Of a DNA stretch of 64,000 nt, positions 17,759 through 26,971 are shown piece after piece. Below the pieces are notes generated by a model. It was not told where the DNA came from. It did not search any database and saw only the letters and a program-made list of their open reading frames with translations. Position numbers and translations under genes: made by a program. How positions within the stretch are numbered: position 1 is the first letter of the stretch; the number at the start of each line of letters is the position of its first letter. Source of the stretch: Pseudomonas sp. ABC1 (GTDB lineage: Bacteria > Pseudomonadota > Gammaproteobacteria > Pseudomonadales > Pseudomonadaceae); NCBI RefSeq assembly GCF_013395055.1, contig NZ_CP058349.1:2230001-2294000 (forward strand), given 5' to 3'.

Positions 17759-17980
17759 ATGAAACTCAAGATCAGCGCCATCGGCAACTCTGCCGGCGTC
17801 ATCCTGCCCAAGGAAATCCTCGCTCGCCTGCGCCTGGAAAAAGGCGACGAGCTGTATGTGCTGGAAACCCCCGACGGCATCAAGCTCACCCCATTCGATC
17901 CGACCCTGGCCGAGCAGATGGCCGTGGCCGAACAGATCATGCGTGAAGACCGGCAAGTCCTGCACAAACTGGCGCAGTGA
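17759..17980 (+). CDS. AbrB/MazE-type antitoxin
   Basis: This 73-residue protein has a swapped-hairpin AbrB/SpoVT DNA-binding domain in residues 1-45 (KLKISAIGNSAGVILPKEILARLRLEKGDELYVLE). The GNSAGVILPKE block is the MazE/VapB-like signature. The charged C-terminal helix (residues 50-73) should bind and block the toxin. It is preceded by CCGGAGG and followed after 10 bp by the Doc toxin gene. Most Doc proteins pair with Phd, so this is the alternative AbrB-Doc pairing. Confidence 0.88.
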   Translation: MKLKISAIGNSAGVILPKEILARLRLEKGDELYVLETPDGIKLTPFDPTLAEQMAVAEQIMREDRQVLHKLAQ

Positions 17981-17990
17981 GGGTTTAGCG

Positions 17991-18416
17991 ATGATCATCT
18001 GGGTCAGTAAACAGCTGGCGTTGGCTATTCATGAGCGTCAACTGGCCGAGCATGGCGGTGCCAACGGCACACGCGATGAGGGACTGCTGGACTCTGCCCT
18101 GGCACGCCCGCAGCAGTTCCATGCCTATGGCGAACCACCACCGGATCTGGCTGACCTGGCGGCAAGCCTGGCGTATGGCCTGGCTCGCAACCACCCATTC
18201 CTCGATGGCAACAAACGCACAGCACATGTTTGCTACCGTGTTTTTTTGCAGCTCAATGATTGCAAGCTGGTTGCCAGCGATGAAGAGAAATATGCCGCGA
18301 TGCTCGGCCTGGCCGAAGGCTCCATCGACGAAGCCGGCTTCGCCCAGTGGCTGCGCAGCCGCATCGTCATCGACCCACCGGCCTCCGTGCAGGAGCCGGC
18401 GGGGCAGTATGGCTGA
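17991..18416 (+). CDS. doc: Doc-type (death-on-curing, Fic family) toxin
   Basis: This 141-residue Fic/Doc protein has the motif HPFLDGNKR (residues 68-76), whose histidine H68 and basic residues are those used by Doc to phosphorylate and stall EF-Tu. Doc also has the upstream stretch ANGTRDEGLLDSALARPQQ (about 24-42) seen here. The C-terminus (residues 125-141) is a variable proline-rich tail. ATG 17991 lies 10 bp after the antitoxin stop. The motif is intact, so the toxin is probably active; its target in this organism is inferred from the family only. Confidence 0.9.
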   Translation: MIIWVSKQLALAIHERQLAEHGGANGTRDEGLLDSALARPQQFHAYGEPPPDLADLAASLAYGLARNHPFLDGNKRTAHVCYRVFLQLNDCKLVASDEEKYAAMLGLAEGSIDEAGFAQWLRSRIVIDPPASVQEPAGQYG

Positions 18417-18464
18417 GCGAGGCGCAAAACAGCGGGCATGCCTGCCCGCTCATCCAGGTTCGAA

Positions 18465-20918
18465 TCAGAAGTCCCCACGCAGGGTCAGCATGTAGGAACG
18501 CGGATCGCCGAAGATATTGCCACGGTCGGTTCCAACGGCAGTCGCGTAATACTTGCGGTCCGTCAGGTTCTCCCCGGTCAGGCTGACTTTCCAGTGCTCG
18601 TCGAGCTTCCAGGAGGCGCGCGCATCCAGGATGGCGCGACCGGGAGAGCCGTACTCGTCACCCAGGGTCGTTTCGTTCACATAGCCGGACTGCGCGGAAA
18701 CCCCAGCACCCAGCGTCAGGCGGCTCCAGTTTCCAGGCAGGGTATAGCTGGTGCTGACCCGGGCGAGATGCTTCGGCGTATCGATGGTCATGGCTGCGTT
18801 GCCAGCGCTGCTGGTCATGTTGTAGGTGTAGCCCGCCAACACTTCCAGGCCTGGCAGTACTTCACCGCTGGCCTCCACATCGAACCCCTTGCTGCGCTGG
18901 ATGCCACCGTTGATATAGCAGGTTCCCCAGGTGTCGTTGCTCAGGCACTGGCCTGAATTGGCCTTGTCCTCGACAGAAACATCCTCGCGCTTGATGTAGA
19001 ACAGCGCGAGGGAAAGATTCAGCCGCTTGTCGAGCAATTCACCCTTGATTCCGGTTTCGTAGTTCGTACCGACGGCCGGATCGAGAAAGGAGCCCCCGAC
19101 ATTGCGCTGGTTGCTTTGCGGTTTGAAGATATCGGCATAGCTGGCATACCAGGACCAGTTCTGGTCGATGTCGTAGATCAGGCCGGCAAAGGGCGTGACC
19201 TGCCGATGCTGCCGGGCCACGTAGTCACCACTGCCGAAGCGATTGTCGAAGTCGTACTTGTACCAACTGACACGCGCACCGAGCACCAGGCTCAATGGCT
19301 CGGACAGACGCAGGCGGGTATTGGCGTAGACACCTGCCCGCGTATCTACGTAGTCGCTGATCACCGACCAGGCCGGACGGGCCGGCTTGGCGAAGGCATG
19401 ACGGTCCACATCGAAGATGTCGATCGGCACATTGATCGATACCGGTGCTCGCTTCTCGGTGATTTCCTGCTTCGACCAGTTGGCCCCCACCGTCACCTGG
19501 TGGCTACGCCCGAATGCATCGAAGCGGCCTTCCAGAAAACTGTCTATGCCGGAACTGTTGGCGCTGGTGTTGCGAAATTCGACACTGCGGAACGTAGAGC
19601 CGGCCTGGGTGACCGGATTGACCGCACCACGCGCATAGGCCAGCGCCTGGTCGAAGCCGCCTTCGGAGTGAGTCAGCGAGGTCTTGAGGGTCCAGTCATC
19701 GTTGAGGCGATGGGCAAGCTCGGTGAACACCTCATCGAGCTCGGTCTCATGCTTGTTCCAGTCCTGGGTCAATGACGTGGAGCGGGAAATATCCAGCGAC
19801 TGACCATTGCTGTAGCGGGGCAGGTTGAAAATGGTATAGCCCCTGATCTCGGTTCGTTGACGCCGCACGCTCAGGGTCAGGGTGGTGTCATCCGTCAGGT
19901 CCGCCTCGACGATGCCGTACAGCAGAGGGGTTTTCGCATCCAGCCCGTCCAGGTAGGAGCCTTTGTCTTCATAGGCGGCAACGAAACGCCCGCGCAGCGT
20001 ACCCGCATCATTGAGTCGGCTGCTGCCATCCAGATCCAGGCGGTAGTTATCCCAGGAGCCGGCCCGCGTGGTGATGGAGAATTGCGGCTCCGCGGTTGGC
20101 CGTTTGCGCACCAGGTTGATCGCACCGCCCGGACCACCGGCGCCCACCAGCAGACCCGCCGCTCCACGCAGGACCTCGACACGGTCATAAATGGCCATGT
20201 CAGTGGGCATCCAGCCGGTCATGTTGTAGGCCTGACCGGGAATACCGTCCATCATGTAGGCTTCGTCGTCGATATCGAAGCCACGCGACTGATATCGATG
20301 GGAACCGAAGTTACGCTGAGTGAAGGACAGACCTGGCGTCTTGGAGAGCACCTGGTCCAGGGTATTCAGGTTCTTGTCGTCCATCACCTGGCGCGTCATG
20401 ACGGTGACCGATTGCGGCGTCTCGCGCAGCGATTGCACAGACTTGCCGATGCTCACGGCCCCCGTGGTGTATGAGCCCGTACCCTCGGTCGTCGCACCCT
20501 GCACCTTGCCTGAAATGGCCACCGAAGAAAGCTCCAGCGCCTCACCGGCCTCGACTGCGGGCACCAGGCTGAAGTTGCCCCCCTGGCCGGCCAGCGCTTG
20601 CAGCCCAGTCCCCGCCAGCAGGCGCGAGAAACCTTGCTCGACGCTGTAGCGGCCCTGCAGGCCCGGGCTTTGCCTGCCATTGGTCAGCGCCGCATCGAAA
20701 GAGAGCACCACACCTGCCTCATTGGCGAAGCGAGCCAGTGCCGAACCCAGCGCACCTGCGGGTATCGAGTAGGTCTGCATGCGCGTTTCGGCATGCGCCT
20801 GGCCATCATGGCCGAGCAGCGGCGCGATAAGTCCCAGCGGCAGCGCCAGGGTGACGCCGAGAATGGCGGCCGCGAGCGGCGTTCTCGCAAGAGGCTGCGA
20901 GGATGGAGTGCGTGTCAT
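18465..20918 (-). CDS. TonB-dependent siderophore receptor with STN domain, module 2
   Basis: This 817-residue outer-membrane transducer has a signal peptide (about residues 1-43, ending HAE), STN domain (about 48-125, QTYSIPAGALGSALARFANEAG), plug (TPQSVTVMTRQVMDD to GGAINLVRKRP) and barrel ending LRGDF. ATG 20918 has AGGAG seven bases upstream. It is a clear paralogue of receptor 4: long shared stretches include NTRLRLSEPLSLVLGARVSWY and FDVDRHAFAKPARPAW. The ligand is unknown. It is expressed with the FecI/FecR pair directly upstream through a promoter block near 20982-21010. Confidence 0.93.
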   Translation of the reverse strand: MTRTPSSQPLARTPLAAAILGVTLALPLGLIAPLLGHDGQAHAETRMQTYSIPAGALGSALARFANEAGVVLSFDAALTNGRQSPGLQGRYSVEQGFSRLLAGTGLQALAGQGGNFSLVPAVEAGEALELSSVAISGKVQGATTEGTGSYTTGAVSIGKSVQSLRETPQSVTVMTRQVMDDKNLNTLDQVLSKTPGLSFTQRNFGSHRYQSRGFDIDDEAYMMDGIPGQAYNMTGWMPTDMAIYDRVEVLRGAAGLLVGAGGPGGAINLVRKRPTAEPQFSITTRAGSWDNYRLDLDGSSRLNDAGTLRGRFVAAYEDKGSYLDGLDAKTPLLYGIVEADLTDDTTLTLSVRRQRTEIRGYTIFNLPRYSNGQSLDISRSTSLTQDWNKHETELDEVFTELAHRLNDDWTLKTSLTHSEGGFDQALAYARGAVNPVTQAGSTFRSVEFRNTSANSSGIDSFLEGRFDAFGRSHQVTVGANWSKQEITEKRAPVSINVPIDIFDVDRHAFAKPARPAWSVISDYVDTRAGVYANTRLRLSEPLSLVLGARVSWYKYDFDNRFGSGDYVARQHRQVTPFAGLIYDIDQNWSWYASYADIFKPQSNQRNVGGSFLDPAVGTNYETGIKGELLDKRLNLSLALFYIKREDVSVEDKANSGQCLSNDTWGTCYINGGIQRSKGFDVEASGEVLPGLEVLAGYTYNMTSSAGNAAMTIDTPKHLARVSTSYTLPGNWSRLTLGAGVSAQSGYVNETTLGDEYGSPGRAILDARASWKLDEHWKVSLTGENLTDRKYYATAVGTDRGNIFGDPRSYMLTLRGDF

Positions 20919-20981
20919 GGTTGGCTCCTGCAAAGGCCTTGTTGGCTGTTTTCAGGAGAGGTCGAACGGGCGCCTGCAAAT

Positions 20982-21010
20982 CGACAATGGGAAATGAAAA
21001 ATATTTTCAA
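20982..21010 (-). promoter_or_regulatory. Candidate ECF-sigma promoter of receptor 2
   Basis: On the minus strand an A-tract GAAAAT is followed 16 bases later by TGTC within CCATTGTCG. The same arrangement, with CCATTGTCG identical, lies upstream of receptor 3. It overlaps the 3' end of fecR. Confidence 0.45.
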
Positions 21011-21948
21011 ACACGCGGGCGGACGCGCACCCAATAACGTGTACGCATCTCGACACGCACCGGCAGCGCCTGGACGATGGCGGCGAGAGCACGGTCGGTG
21101 TCGTCCAGCGGGTAGGCGCCGGACAGACGCAGGCCGGCAACCTCGTCAGCACACTCGATGAAACCTGGCCGATAGCGTTGCAACTCGGCCAGCACACGGT
21201 CCAGGCGCCAGTCGTCGATCACCAGGCGCCCCTGGCTCCAGGCGCCATGGCTCGGATCGGAGAGCCGTGGCGCAGGCAGAGGACCATCAGCAAAATCGAG
21301 GCCCATGCCGGCATCGACCCGCACTTCGGCAGCATCGGGCGCATTGCGCACGGCAACGGCATGCTGCTGGACATCGAGCGCGGTGTGATCGGCGAACTGC
21401 CGCACACTGAAGCGCGTGCCCAGAGCGCGCATCTCGCCATGGGCGCTACGCACCTTGAAGGGCCGGGGGTCCTTGCCCGTTTCGACCAGGATCTCGCCGG
21501 CCCGCAGGACGAGCAGCCGCTGCCCGGCATCGAAACGGATATCCACGGCACTGGCGGTATTCAGCGTAAGGCGAGTGCCGTCCGACAGGACCAGGCTGCG
21601 GCGCTCGCCGGTGCGGGTGCGCAGGTCGGCAAGCCAGACGGGCGCCTGCCGATACCCGCTCCAGGCCAGCCCGGAAACGCCCAGGCCCAGCACCAGCCCC
21701 TTGAGGACCGTGCGCCGCATCGGCTGCGCGACGCCACGGCCCAGGGCGCGCCGCGCCAACGGCCCGGGCAGGCCCTGCAACTCGCTCTGCAAGAGTTCCA
21801 GCCGCTGCCAGGCCCATTGATGGATGTCTGCGTGCCCATACCAGGCCTGCCATTGCTCACGGGTCCGGGCGCAATCCGGCGCGGCGCCAAGGCGTGCGTG
21901 CCACTGGGCGGCATCGCGCAGGGCCTGGCGCTGGGCCGGAAGATTCAC
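21007..21948 (-). CDS. FecR-type transmembrane sigma regulator, module 2
   Basis: This is a 313-residue FecR. The DUF4880 domain (about residues 5-55, AAQWHARLGAAPDCARTREQWQAWY) contains WAWQRLELL. A hydrophobic segment at about 83-100 (TVLKGLVLGLGVSGLAWSGY) is followed by the periplasmic FecR domain (GERRSLVLSDGTRLTLNTASAVDIRF, MRALGTRFSV) and the C-terminal STN-like domain (DWRLDRVLAELQRYRPG, LSGAYPLDDTDRALAAIVQ). GTG 21948 overlaps the sigma stop (GTGA). It is the link between receptor 2 and its sigma factor. Confidence 0.9.
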   Translation of the reverse strand: MNLPAQRQALRDAAQWHARLGAAPDCARTREQWQAWYGHADIHQWAWQRLELLQSELQGLPGPLARRALGRGVAQPMRRTVLKGLVLGLGVSGLAWSGYRQAPVWLADLRTRTGERRSLVLSDGTRLTLNTASAVDIRFDAGQRLLVLRAGEILVETGKDPRPFKVRSAHGEMRALGTRFSVRQFADHTALDVQQHAVAVRNAPDAAEVRVDAGMGLDFADGPLPAPRLSDPSHGAWSQGRLVIDDWRLDRVLAELQRYRPGFIECADEVAGLRLSGAYPLDDTDRALAAIVQALPVRVEMRTRYWVRVRPRV

Positions 21949-22469
21949 CCTTGGGCGTCCAGGGCGAACAGCAGGCACTGTTCGGTGGCCTTGGCCATGT
22001 ACTTGGTCACCGAACTGACCGAAACCCCAAGGCGCCTGGCGATCTCGGCATAGCCCAGGCCATCCAGTTGCGCCAGCAAAAAAGCCTGGCGCACCTTGGG
22101 GCCGAGGCCGTCGAGCATCGCATCGAGTTGCAACAGGGTTTCCAGCATCAGCAGGCGTTCTTCCGGCGAACAGGCCGCCAGTTCGGGTTCGAGGGCCACG
22201 GCCTCCAGGTAAGCCTGCTCCAGGCTGCGCCGACGCAGGTGGTCGACCATCACCCGCTTGGCCACCGTGGCGAGGAAGCTGCGCGGCTCGCGCAAGGGCT
22301 GGACCAAGGTCCCGGCGATCAACCGGACGAAGGTGTCATGGCTGATATCGGCCGCCTGCTCGCGATCCCCCAAACGCTGACGCAGCCAACCGTTCAGCCA
22401 GCGATGATGCTCGCGGTAGAGCGCGTCCAGCTGGGCGTGGCTCGATGTATCTGGGGGCGCAATGGACAT
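21945..22469 (-). CDS. FecI-type ECF sigma factor, module 2
   Basis: This 174-residue ECF sigma has region 2 at about residues 16-85 (LYREHHRWLNGWLRQRLGDREQAADISHDTFVRLI) and region 4 at about 115-165 (LDGLGYAEIARRLGVSVSSVTKYM). ATG 22469 follows AGGAG; an upstream start would add a tail that overlaps a candidate Fur box. It is a close paralogue of the module 3 sigma, sharing WLRxRLGDREQAADISHDTF. Confidence 0.9.
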   Translation of the reverse strand: MSIAPPDTSSHAQLDALYREHHRWLNGWLRQRLGDREQAADISHDTFVRLIAGTLVQPLREPRSFLATVAKRVMVDHLRRRSLEQAYLEAVALEPELAACSPEERLLMLETLLQLDAMLDGLGPKVRQAFLLAQLDGLGYAEIARRLGVSVSSVTKYMAKATEQCLLFALDAQG

Positions 22470-22487
22470 CCCGGCTCCTGCAACGAG

Positions 22488-22506
22488 CTTAATAATAAGA
22501 ACTCGT
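22488..22506 (-). promoter_or_regulatory. Possible Fur box upstream of sigma gene, module 2
   Basis: The plus-strand sequence CTTAATAATAAGAACTCGT matches the 19-bp Fur consensus at about 10 positions. It aligns with the better Fur box in front of the paralogous module 3 sigma gene, sharing ATAAGAA and then TCGC-ATT downstream. Confidence 0.4.
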
Positions 22507-22511
22507 CGCAA

Positions 22512-22801
22512 TTCTACTTCTGGCAGCGGAGCATTGGGAATGGTGAAGTCGACGACAGCCCGAAACAGGCGAGAAACGTACCGCAGCGAAGTAACAACCG
22601 AAGGCTGGTCCGTCAGGGTGAGCGCAGCGAATCAAGCACAGTCTACGAGTGGTAAATGAGCATGACTCGATCGCTCGCCCTCCGGTCACCCTGAAATACA
22701 CTGCCCGCCAGCAGTTCTGCGAGCCGTTTCTAACGCCACGGGGCCAGCGCGCAGCAGACCGTGAACAGACTCTAAGAGCTGTACCTTATTTTCATGCTGG
22801 A
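22512..22801. other. Intergenic region with a relic of the 148-bp repeat
   Basis: No convincing gene is seen between the module 2 sigma promoter and the end of receptor 3. The 20 bases at 22644-22663 (TACGAGTGGTAAATGAGCAT) are identical to the reverse complement of 44056-44075 inside the MITE-like element near azurin. The words AGGCGAGAAA and GCGCAG before it also recur there. This looks like a degraded copy of that element. Confidence 0.55.
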
Positions 22802-25324
22802 TTAGAACTTGCTGCGTATCGTCAACATGAAATTACGCGGATCACCATAGAAATTGTTGTACGCCGATGTACCCACCGTCGAGTAATACTTCTTATCGAA
22901 AAGATTGTTGGCATTCAGCGTAGCCGACCAGTTCTTGTCAATCAGGTAATCGAGGCTTGCACTCCAGAGCGTGTAGCCTGATTGCATGAACTTGTAGTCG
23001 ACAGGATCTCCGTTGAACTGACCTGTGGCCGGGTTGTAAGGCGTAACGGACCCCGTTTTGGACGTATCACTCTGGGTAGTAACGCCCAGGCCGAGTTTCC
23101 AGTCACGCAACTCCCCTGGCAGCTGGTAAGTACCCCAGACCTTCAATAGATGCTTGGGCGTAACGCCCTCGAAGGTACTCCGTCCTTCATCGGCATCCTT
23201 GGCAGTAAGGTGGTTGTAGGTATAGCCGGCCATCAGTTGCAGGCCTCTAACAACCTCTCCGCTGACTTCTGCATCGAAACCTTTGCTGATCACTTGGCCT
23301 GCATTGAAATAGCAGCAAGTGGCATCCGCTTCGGGCGGCCCACTGTTGATACCATTCTCGTCATAGACAGCGGCCTTCTCCTGCTCCATGCGATAGAGGG
23401 CAAAGGAAGTATTCATCCGCCCGTCAAACAGTTGGCCCTTGACCCCAAACTCGTAGTTTTTCGACGTGGCAGGGTCGATCTGGACACCGTTCGAGTCGGT
23501 AAATCCCGCCTGTGGCGTGAAGGTCTCGGCATAGCTGGTGTAAGCCGTCCACTCGCCGTTCAGGTCATAGGTCAGGCCAGCGTAAGGAGTGAAAACGCCA
23601 CGTTCGTGTTTTGTTCCAGGGCGGGTTGACGCGGAGTTGGCGAAGTCCTGTTTGTTCTGGTAGCTGTAGTCAGAGGCACGACCACCCAAAATGAACTTCA
23701 AGTCCTCGGACAGTGCCAGACGGACCATTCCATAGGCCGAACGACGAATCTCGGGCAGTTCCTGTTTCTTGGTGTAGGTACTGCCCTGGTCCTGCGGTGG
23801 ATTCTTGCCACTCAGGTCCAGCGGCAGCCCTCGAAGGCCTGTACGCTGGACCACAGTACCCACGGTGTTGGTGTAATCGACGCCCACCAACAGGTCGTGG
23901 TGCAGATCGAACGCATCAAAACCACCCTTGACGTAGCTATTGACGGTCTTGCGTATGCTACCGCCCTTGTTAGGGAACTGGTGCCAGGTTGGGCCTGTGC
24001 CAGTAAGTGGGTCGACGCCACCAAAGAAATAAAGACCGACTGAATCGCGGTCGATATCGACATAGGAAAGGTCGGTGACCAGGGACCAGTCGGCATTCAG
24101 GTTGTGTTCGAGCTTGGCGTAGAGTTGAGTCGTCTTCTCCCGCACGGTGTTCCAGTCCGCAGTATAAGCGGTATGGCGGGATAGCTTCAGGTCATCACCA
24201 TTGGTATAGCGTGGCAGGCCGGCGAAGTAGGGAACACCATCGTTGTCCTGCAAACTACCGCCTACGGTCAGGGTAGTGTCTGCATCGAGGTCGAACTCCA
24301 GCGAACCATAGGTCAGCGTGTTTTGCGTATCGACGTAATCGATGAACGACTTGCTGTCCTGGTAGGCCATGCCGATCCGAGCGCGGATATCGCCACTATC
24401 GACCAACGGTCCAGTCAGGTCGAACTCCGTGCGGTAGTTGTCCCAACTTCCGGCCGAAGTGGAAAACGTCAGTTGCTTTTCCCGCTGGGCACGTTTGCGT
24501 ACCAGATTTACGGTGCCACCCGGATCGCCGCTGCTGGAGTACAGGCCATCCACGCCCCGCAGGAATTCGACATGGTCATACTGGGCCATATCCAGTTGGC
24601 TGAGCGACCCGAAACCGGCAATGGACGTTGTCAGCGGCGCCCCACCGTCGATCGTCGTGTTGGAGACAGCAAATCCACGTGAGAAAAAATTGCTCTCATT
24701 GCCCATGGCAGCCTGGGAAACACCGCCTTTCTGTAGCGAAACGCCGGTCATTTTGCTCATGACATCAGTCAGGCTACTGAGGTTCTGATCCTCGATACGC
24801 TGGCGTGTGATCACTGAAACACTATGCGGCACCTCACGAACGCCACTGGCAATCTTGCTGCCCACGGCCGTTGCTCCAGTCGCATAGCTACCGGTTCCCT
24901 CAGTAGTCACCCCAAGCTGCATGCCTGTGACATTGGTCGCCCCAAGCTCCAATGCATCGACATTGTCCACCGCCACCTCCAGCGCATAGTTACCGCCGGT
25001 ATTGATCGCTTGCAGACCGGTACCGGCCAGAAGGCGCGCCAGCCCTTCGCCCACGGGATAAGTGCCGCTGAGGCCGGGACTGCGCTTGCCCGCCGTCAGG
25101 CGCGAGTCCACCGACAGCAGAATGCCCGCCTCGCTGGCGAAGCGGTTGAGCGCCTGGTCGAGGTTGCCGGCGGGAATGGCATAACTACGGTTCTGTTCGG
25201 CACTCGCCGGTTGTGCCTGGACGGTCGCAGCCAGCAACGGGCTGGCCGCGAGCAGGCCGGCGAACAGTGCGCGGGTAATCGAAAGGCTCAATGTGGAGCG
25301 GTGTAAGACGGGCAGGTGCGGCAT
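22802..25324 (-). CDS. TonB-dependent siderophore receptor with STN domain, module 3
   Basis: This 840-residue receptor has a signal peptide (about residues 1-38, ending VQA), STN domain (about 46-118, RSYAIPAGNLDQALNRFASEAG), plug (VPHSVSVITRQRIED to GGTVNLVRKRA) and barrel ending in phenylalanine (IRSKF). It is much less like receptors 2 and 4. The signal-STN end (about 25000-25324) is about 70 percent GC, whereas the plug and barrel fall to roughly 47-57 percent in sampled stretches, suggesting that the receptor body came from another source. AGAGGATATCCAGA precedes the ATG. The ligand is unknown. Confidence 0.93.
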   Translation of the reverse strand: MPHLPVLHRSTLSLSITRALFAGLLAASPLLAATVQAQPASAEQNRSYAIPAGNLDQALNRFASEAGILLSVDSRLTAGKRSPGLSGTYPVGEGLARLLAGTGLQAINTGGNYALEVAVDNVDALELGATNVTGMQLGVTTEGTGSYATGATAVGSKIASGVREVPHSVSVITRQRIEDQNLSSLTDVMSKMTGVSLQKGGVSQAAMGNESNFFSRGFAVSNTTIDGGAPLTTSIAGFGSLSQLDMAQYDHVEFLRGVDGLYSSSGDPGGTVNLVRKRAQREKQLTFSTSAGSWDNYRTEFDLTGPLVDSGDIRARIGMAYQDSKSFIDYVDTQNTLTYGSLEFDLDADTTLTVGGSLQDNDGVPYFAGLPRYTNGDDLKLSRHTAYTADWNTVREKTTQLYAKLEHNLNADWSLVTDLSYVDIDRDSVGLYFFGGVDPLTGTGPTWHQFPNKGGSIRKTVNSYVKGGFDAFDLHHDLLVGVDYTNTVGTVVQRTGLRGLPLDLSGKNPPQDQGSTYTKKQELPEIRRSAYGMVRLALSEDLKFILGGRASDYSYQNKQDFANSASTRPGTKHERGVFTPYAGLTYDLNGEWTAYTSYAETFTPQAGFTDSNGVQIDPATSKNYEFGVKGQLFDGRMNTSFALYRMEQEKAAVYDENGINSGPPEADATCCYFNAGQVISKGFDAEVSGEVVRGLQLMAGYTYNHLTAKDADEGRSTFEGVTPKHLLKVWGTYQLPGELRDWKLGLGVTTQSDTSKTGSVTPYNPATGQFNGDPVDYKFMQSGYTLWSASLDYLIDKNWSATLNANNLFDKKYYSTVGTSAYNNFYGDPRNFMLTIRSKF

Positions 25325-25390
25325 TCTGGATATCCTCTTAAGAATGCTTCTTGGTTGGTTTCAAGAGGAATCCCGCGCGAGCCGGCAAAA

Positions 25391-25420
25391 CCGACAATGG
25401 CTTTTGAAAAAGTTTTTAGC
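25391..25420 (-). promoter_or_regulatory. Candidate ECF-sigma promoter of receptor 3
   Basis: On the minus strand TAAAAA is followed 16 bases later by TGTC within CCATTGTCGG. This matches the spacing and the CCATTGTCG core upstream of receptor 2. It lies 67-96 bp before the receptor start. Confidence 0.45.
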
Positions 25421-25482
25421 GGCACGCTTCAAGCCGCAAGTGACCGCGGGCGGTGCACCTTCAGAGATTTGCGGCTTGGTGC

Positions 25483-26436
25483 TCACCGCTGTTTCACGGT
25501 CACCCAATAGCGCGTCAGGCGATGCACCTCGACCGGCAGTGACTGCTGCAAGGCGACCAGCACACGGTCGGTGTCAGCCAGAGGGAAGACTCCGGTCAAT
25601 GGCAGATCGGCAACCGCAGGATCGCAGCGCAGTACACCCGGGCGATGGCGTGACAGCTCCTGGAGAAAGTCGCCCAGCGGCATGCGCTCGGCGATCAGCT
25701 TGCCCTCGCTCCAGGCAGCGGCGTTCGGGTCGGCCTGGCCAACCGCCGCGTTGTGATCGGCAGAAAACCAGCGGCGCTGGCCTGCCAGCAGGCGCGACGG
25801 CGCGGCGTGTCGGGGACGCAGCTCCAGTTCGCCCTCGTAGAGTTCGACCTGACTACCGCCGTCGACTTCATACACGGAGAAACGGGTGCCCAGGGCCTGA
25901 ATCTCGCCCGCCGCCGTTTCCACGATCAATGGACGCCCGGCGGCATCCCGACCACTGTCGAGCAGCAATTGGCCCGTGAGCAACTGGATGCGCCGCTCGC
26001 GCTCGCTGTAGCGGATATTCACCGCACTGCCGCTGTTGAGGCTGAGGCGGCTGCCATCGGCCAGCGTGCGTTGCAGACGCTCGCCCGTGCCGCTGCGCAG
26101 GTCGGCCATGGCCTCGCGCCAGGGCAGTTGCGCATGCGCCAGATAGCCGCTGCCGCCCGCGACCAGCAGCAGGCTGAGCAGTTTCAGGGTCTGCCGCCGG
26201 CGGGCATCGGGCTGCTCGCGCAACACCGCGCTGGCGGTATGGGCGGGAACACCCGCCAGGGTGCCCTGCAAGTGTTCCAGGCGCCGCCAGGCACGCACGT
26301 GCTCGGGATCGGCCGCCTGCCAGTCGATGAAACGCTGGCGCTGCTCGTCGTCCAGTTCGCCGCCCCATTGCAGCATCAGCCAGTGGCTGGCCTGCTCGAC
26401 GATGGCGGGGGCAATGGGCGCGTCGGCAGCTTTCAT
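25483..26436 (-). CDS. FecR-type transmembrane sigma regulator, module 3
   Basis: This is a 317-residue FecR. The DUF4880 domain (about residues 10-55, ASHWLMLQWGGELDDEQRQRFIDWQAADPEHVRAW) is followed by a membrane helix near residues 83-100 (LKLLSLLLVAGGSGYLAH), the periplasmic FecR domain (LADGSRLSLNSGSAVNIRYS, IQALGTRFSV) and the STN-like end (MPLGDFLQELSRHRPG, LTGVFPLADTDRVLVAL). ATG 26436 overlaps the sigma stop as ATGA. The receptor gene follows after 158 bp. Confidence 0.91.
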   Translation of the reverse strand: MKAADAPIAPAIVEQASHWLMLQWGGELDDEQRQRFIDWQAADPEHVRAWRRLEHLQGTLAGVPAHTASAVLREQPDARRRQTLKLLSLLLVAGGSGYLAHAQLPWREAMADLRSGTGERLQRTLADGSRLSLNSGSAVNIRYSERERRIQLLTGQLLLDSGRDAAGRPLIVETAAGEIQALGTRFSVYEVDGGSQVELYEGELELRPRHAAPSRLLAGQRRWFSADHNAAVGQADPNAAAWSEGKLIAERMPLGDFLQELSRHRPGVLRCDPAVADLPLTGVFPLADTDRVLVALQQSLPVEVHRLTRYWVTVKQR

Positions 26437-26948
26437 TCGGCGTAGAGCACCTGATAGCAGGCGGCGATGGCGCGCAGCATGTACTTCTGCACCGAACTGA
26501 TGCTGACCTGCAGACGCTCGGCGATCTGTGGATACGTCAGCCCCTCGAACTGCGAGAGCAGGAAAGCCTCGCGCACCCGGGCCGGCATGCCATCGAGCAT
26601 GGCGTCGATCTGCATCAGGGTTTCGATGACCAGGGCGCGGGTTTCCAGCGACGGGCTGTGCGCTTCCGGCTGGGCCGCCAGGGTGTCGAGGTAGGCCTGC
26701 TCGATGCGCTGCCGGCGCCATTGGTCGATGACCAGGTTGCGCGCGATCTGCGCCAGGAAGCGGCGCCCTTCGCCATGCTCGGGCATGCGCCGGCTCGCCA
26801 GCAGGCGCAGGAAGGTGTCATGGCTGATATCCGCCGCCTGCTCGCGGTCGCCCAGGCGCTTGCGCAACCAGCCTTGTAGCCAGCCATGATGATCGCGGTA
26901 GAGGCTGTCGAGGCGTTGCCGCGATGAAGGAGGCGGAGAGCTGGACAC
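26433..26948 (-). CDS. FecI-type ECF sigma factor, module 3
   Basis: This 171-residue ECF sigma starts at GTG 26948, which has GGGAG eight bases upstream. An in-frame ATG at 27098 would run through the Fur box and is rejected. Region 2 is about residues 12-80 (LYRDHHGWLQGWLRKRLGDREQAADISHDTFLRLL), and region 4 about 112-160 (EGLTYPQIAERLQVSISSVQKYM). It is divergent from the module 4 sigma gene with a 193-bp shared promoter region. Confidence 0.9.
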   Translation of the reverse strand: MSSSPPPSSRQRLDSLYRDHHGWLQGWLRKRLGDREQAADISHDTFLRLLASRRMPEHGEGRRFLAQIARNLVIDQWRRQRIEQAYLDTLAAQPEAHSPSLETRALVIETLMQIDAMLDGMPARVREAFLLSQFEGLTYPQIAERLQVSISSVQKYMLRAIAACYQVLYAE

Positions 26949-26971
26949 CCGGATTCTCCCGGGCCTGGCCC

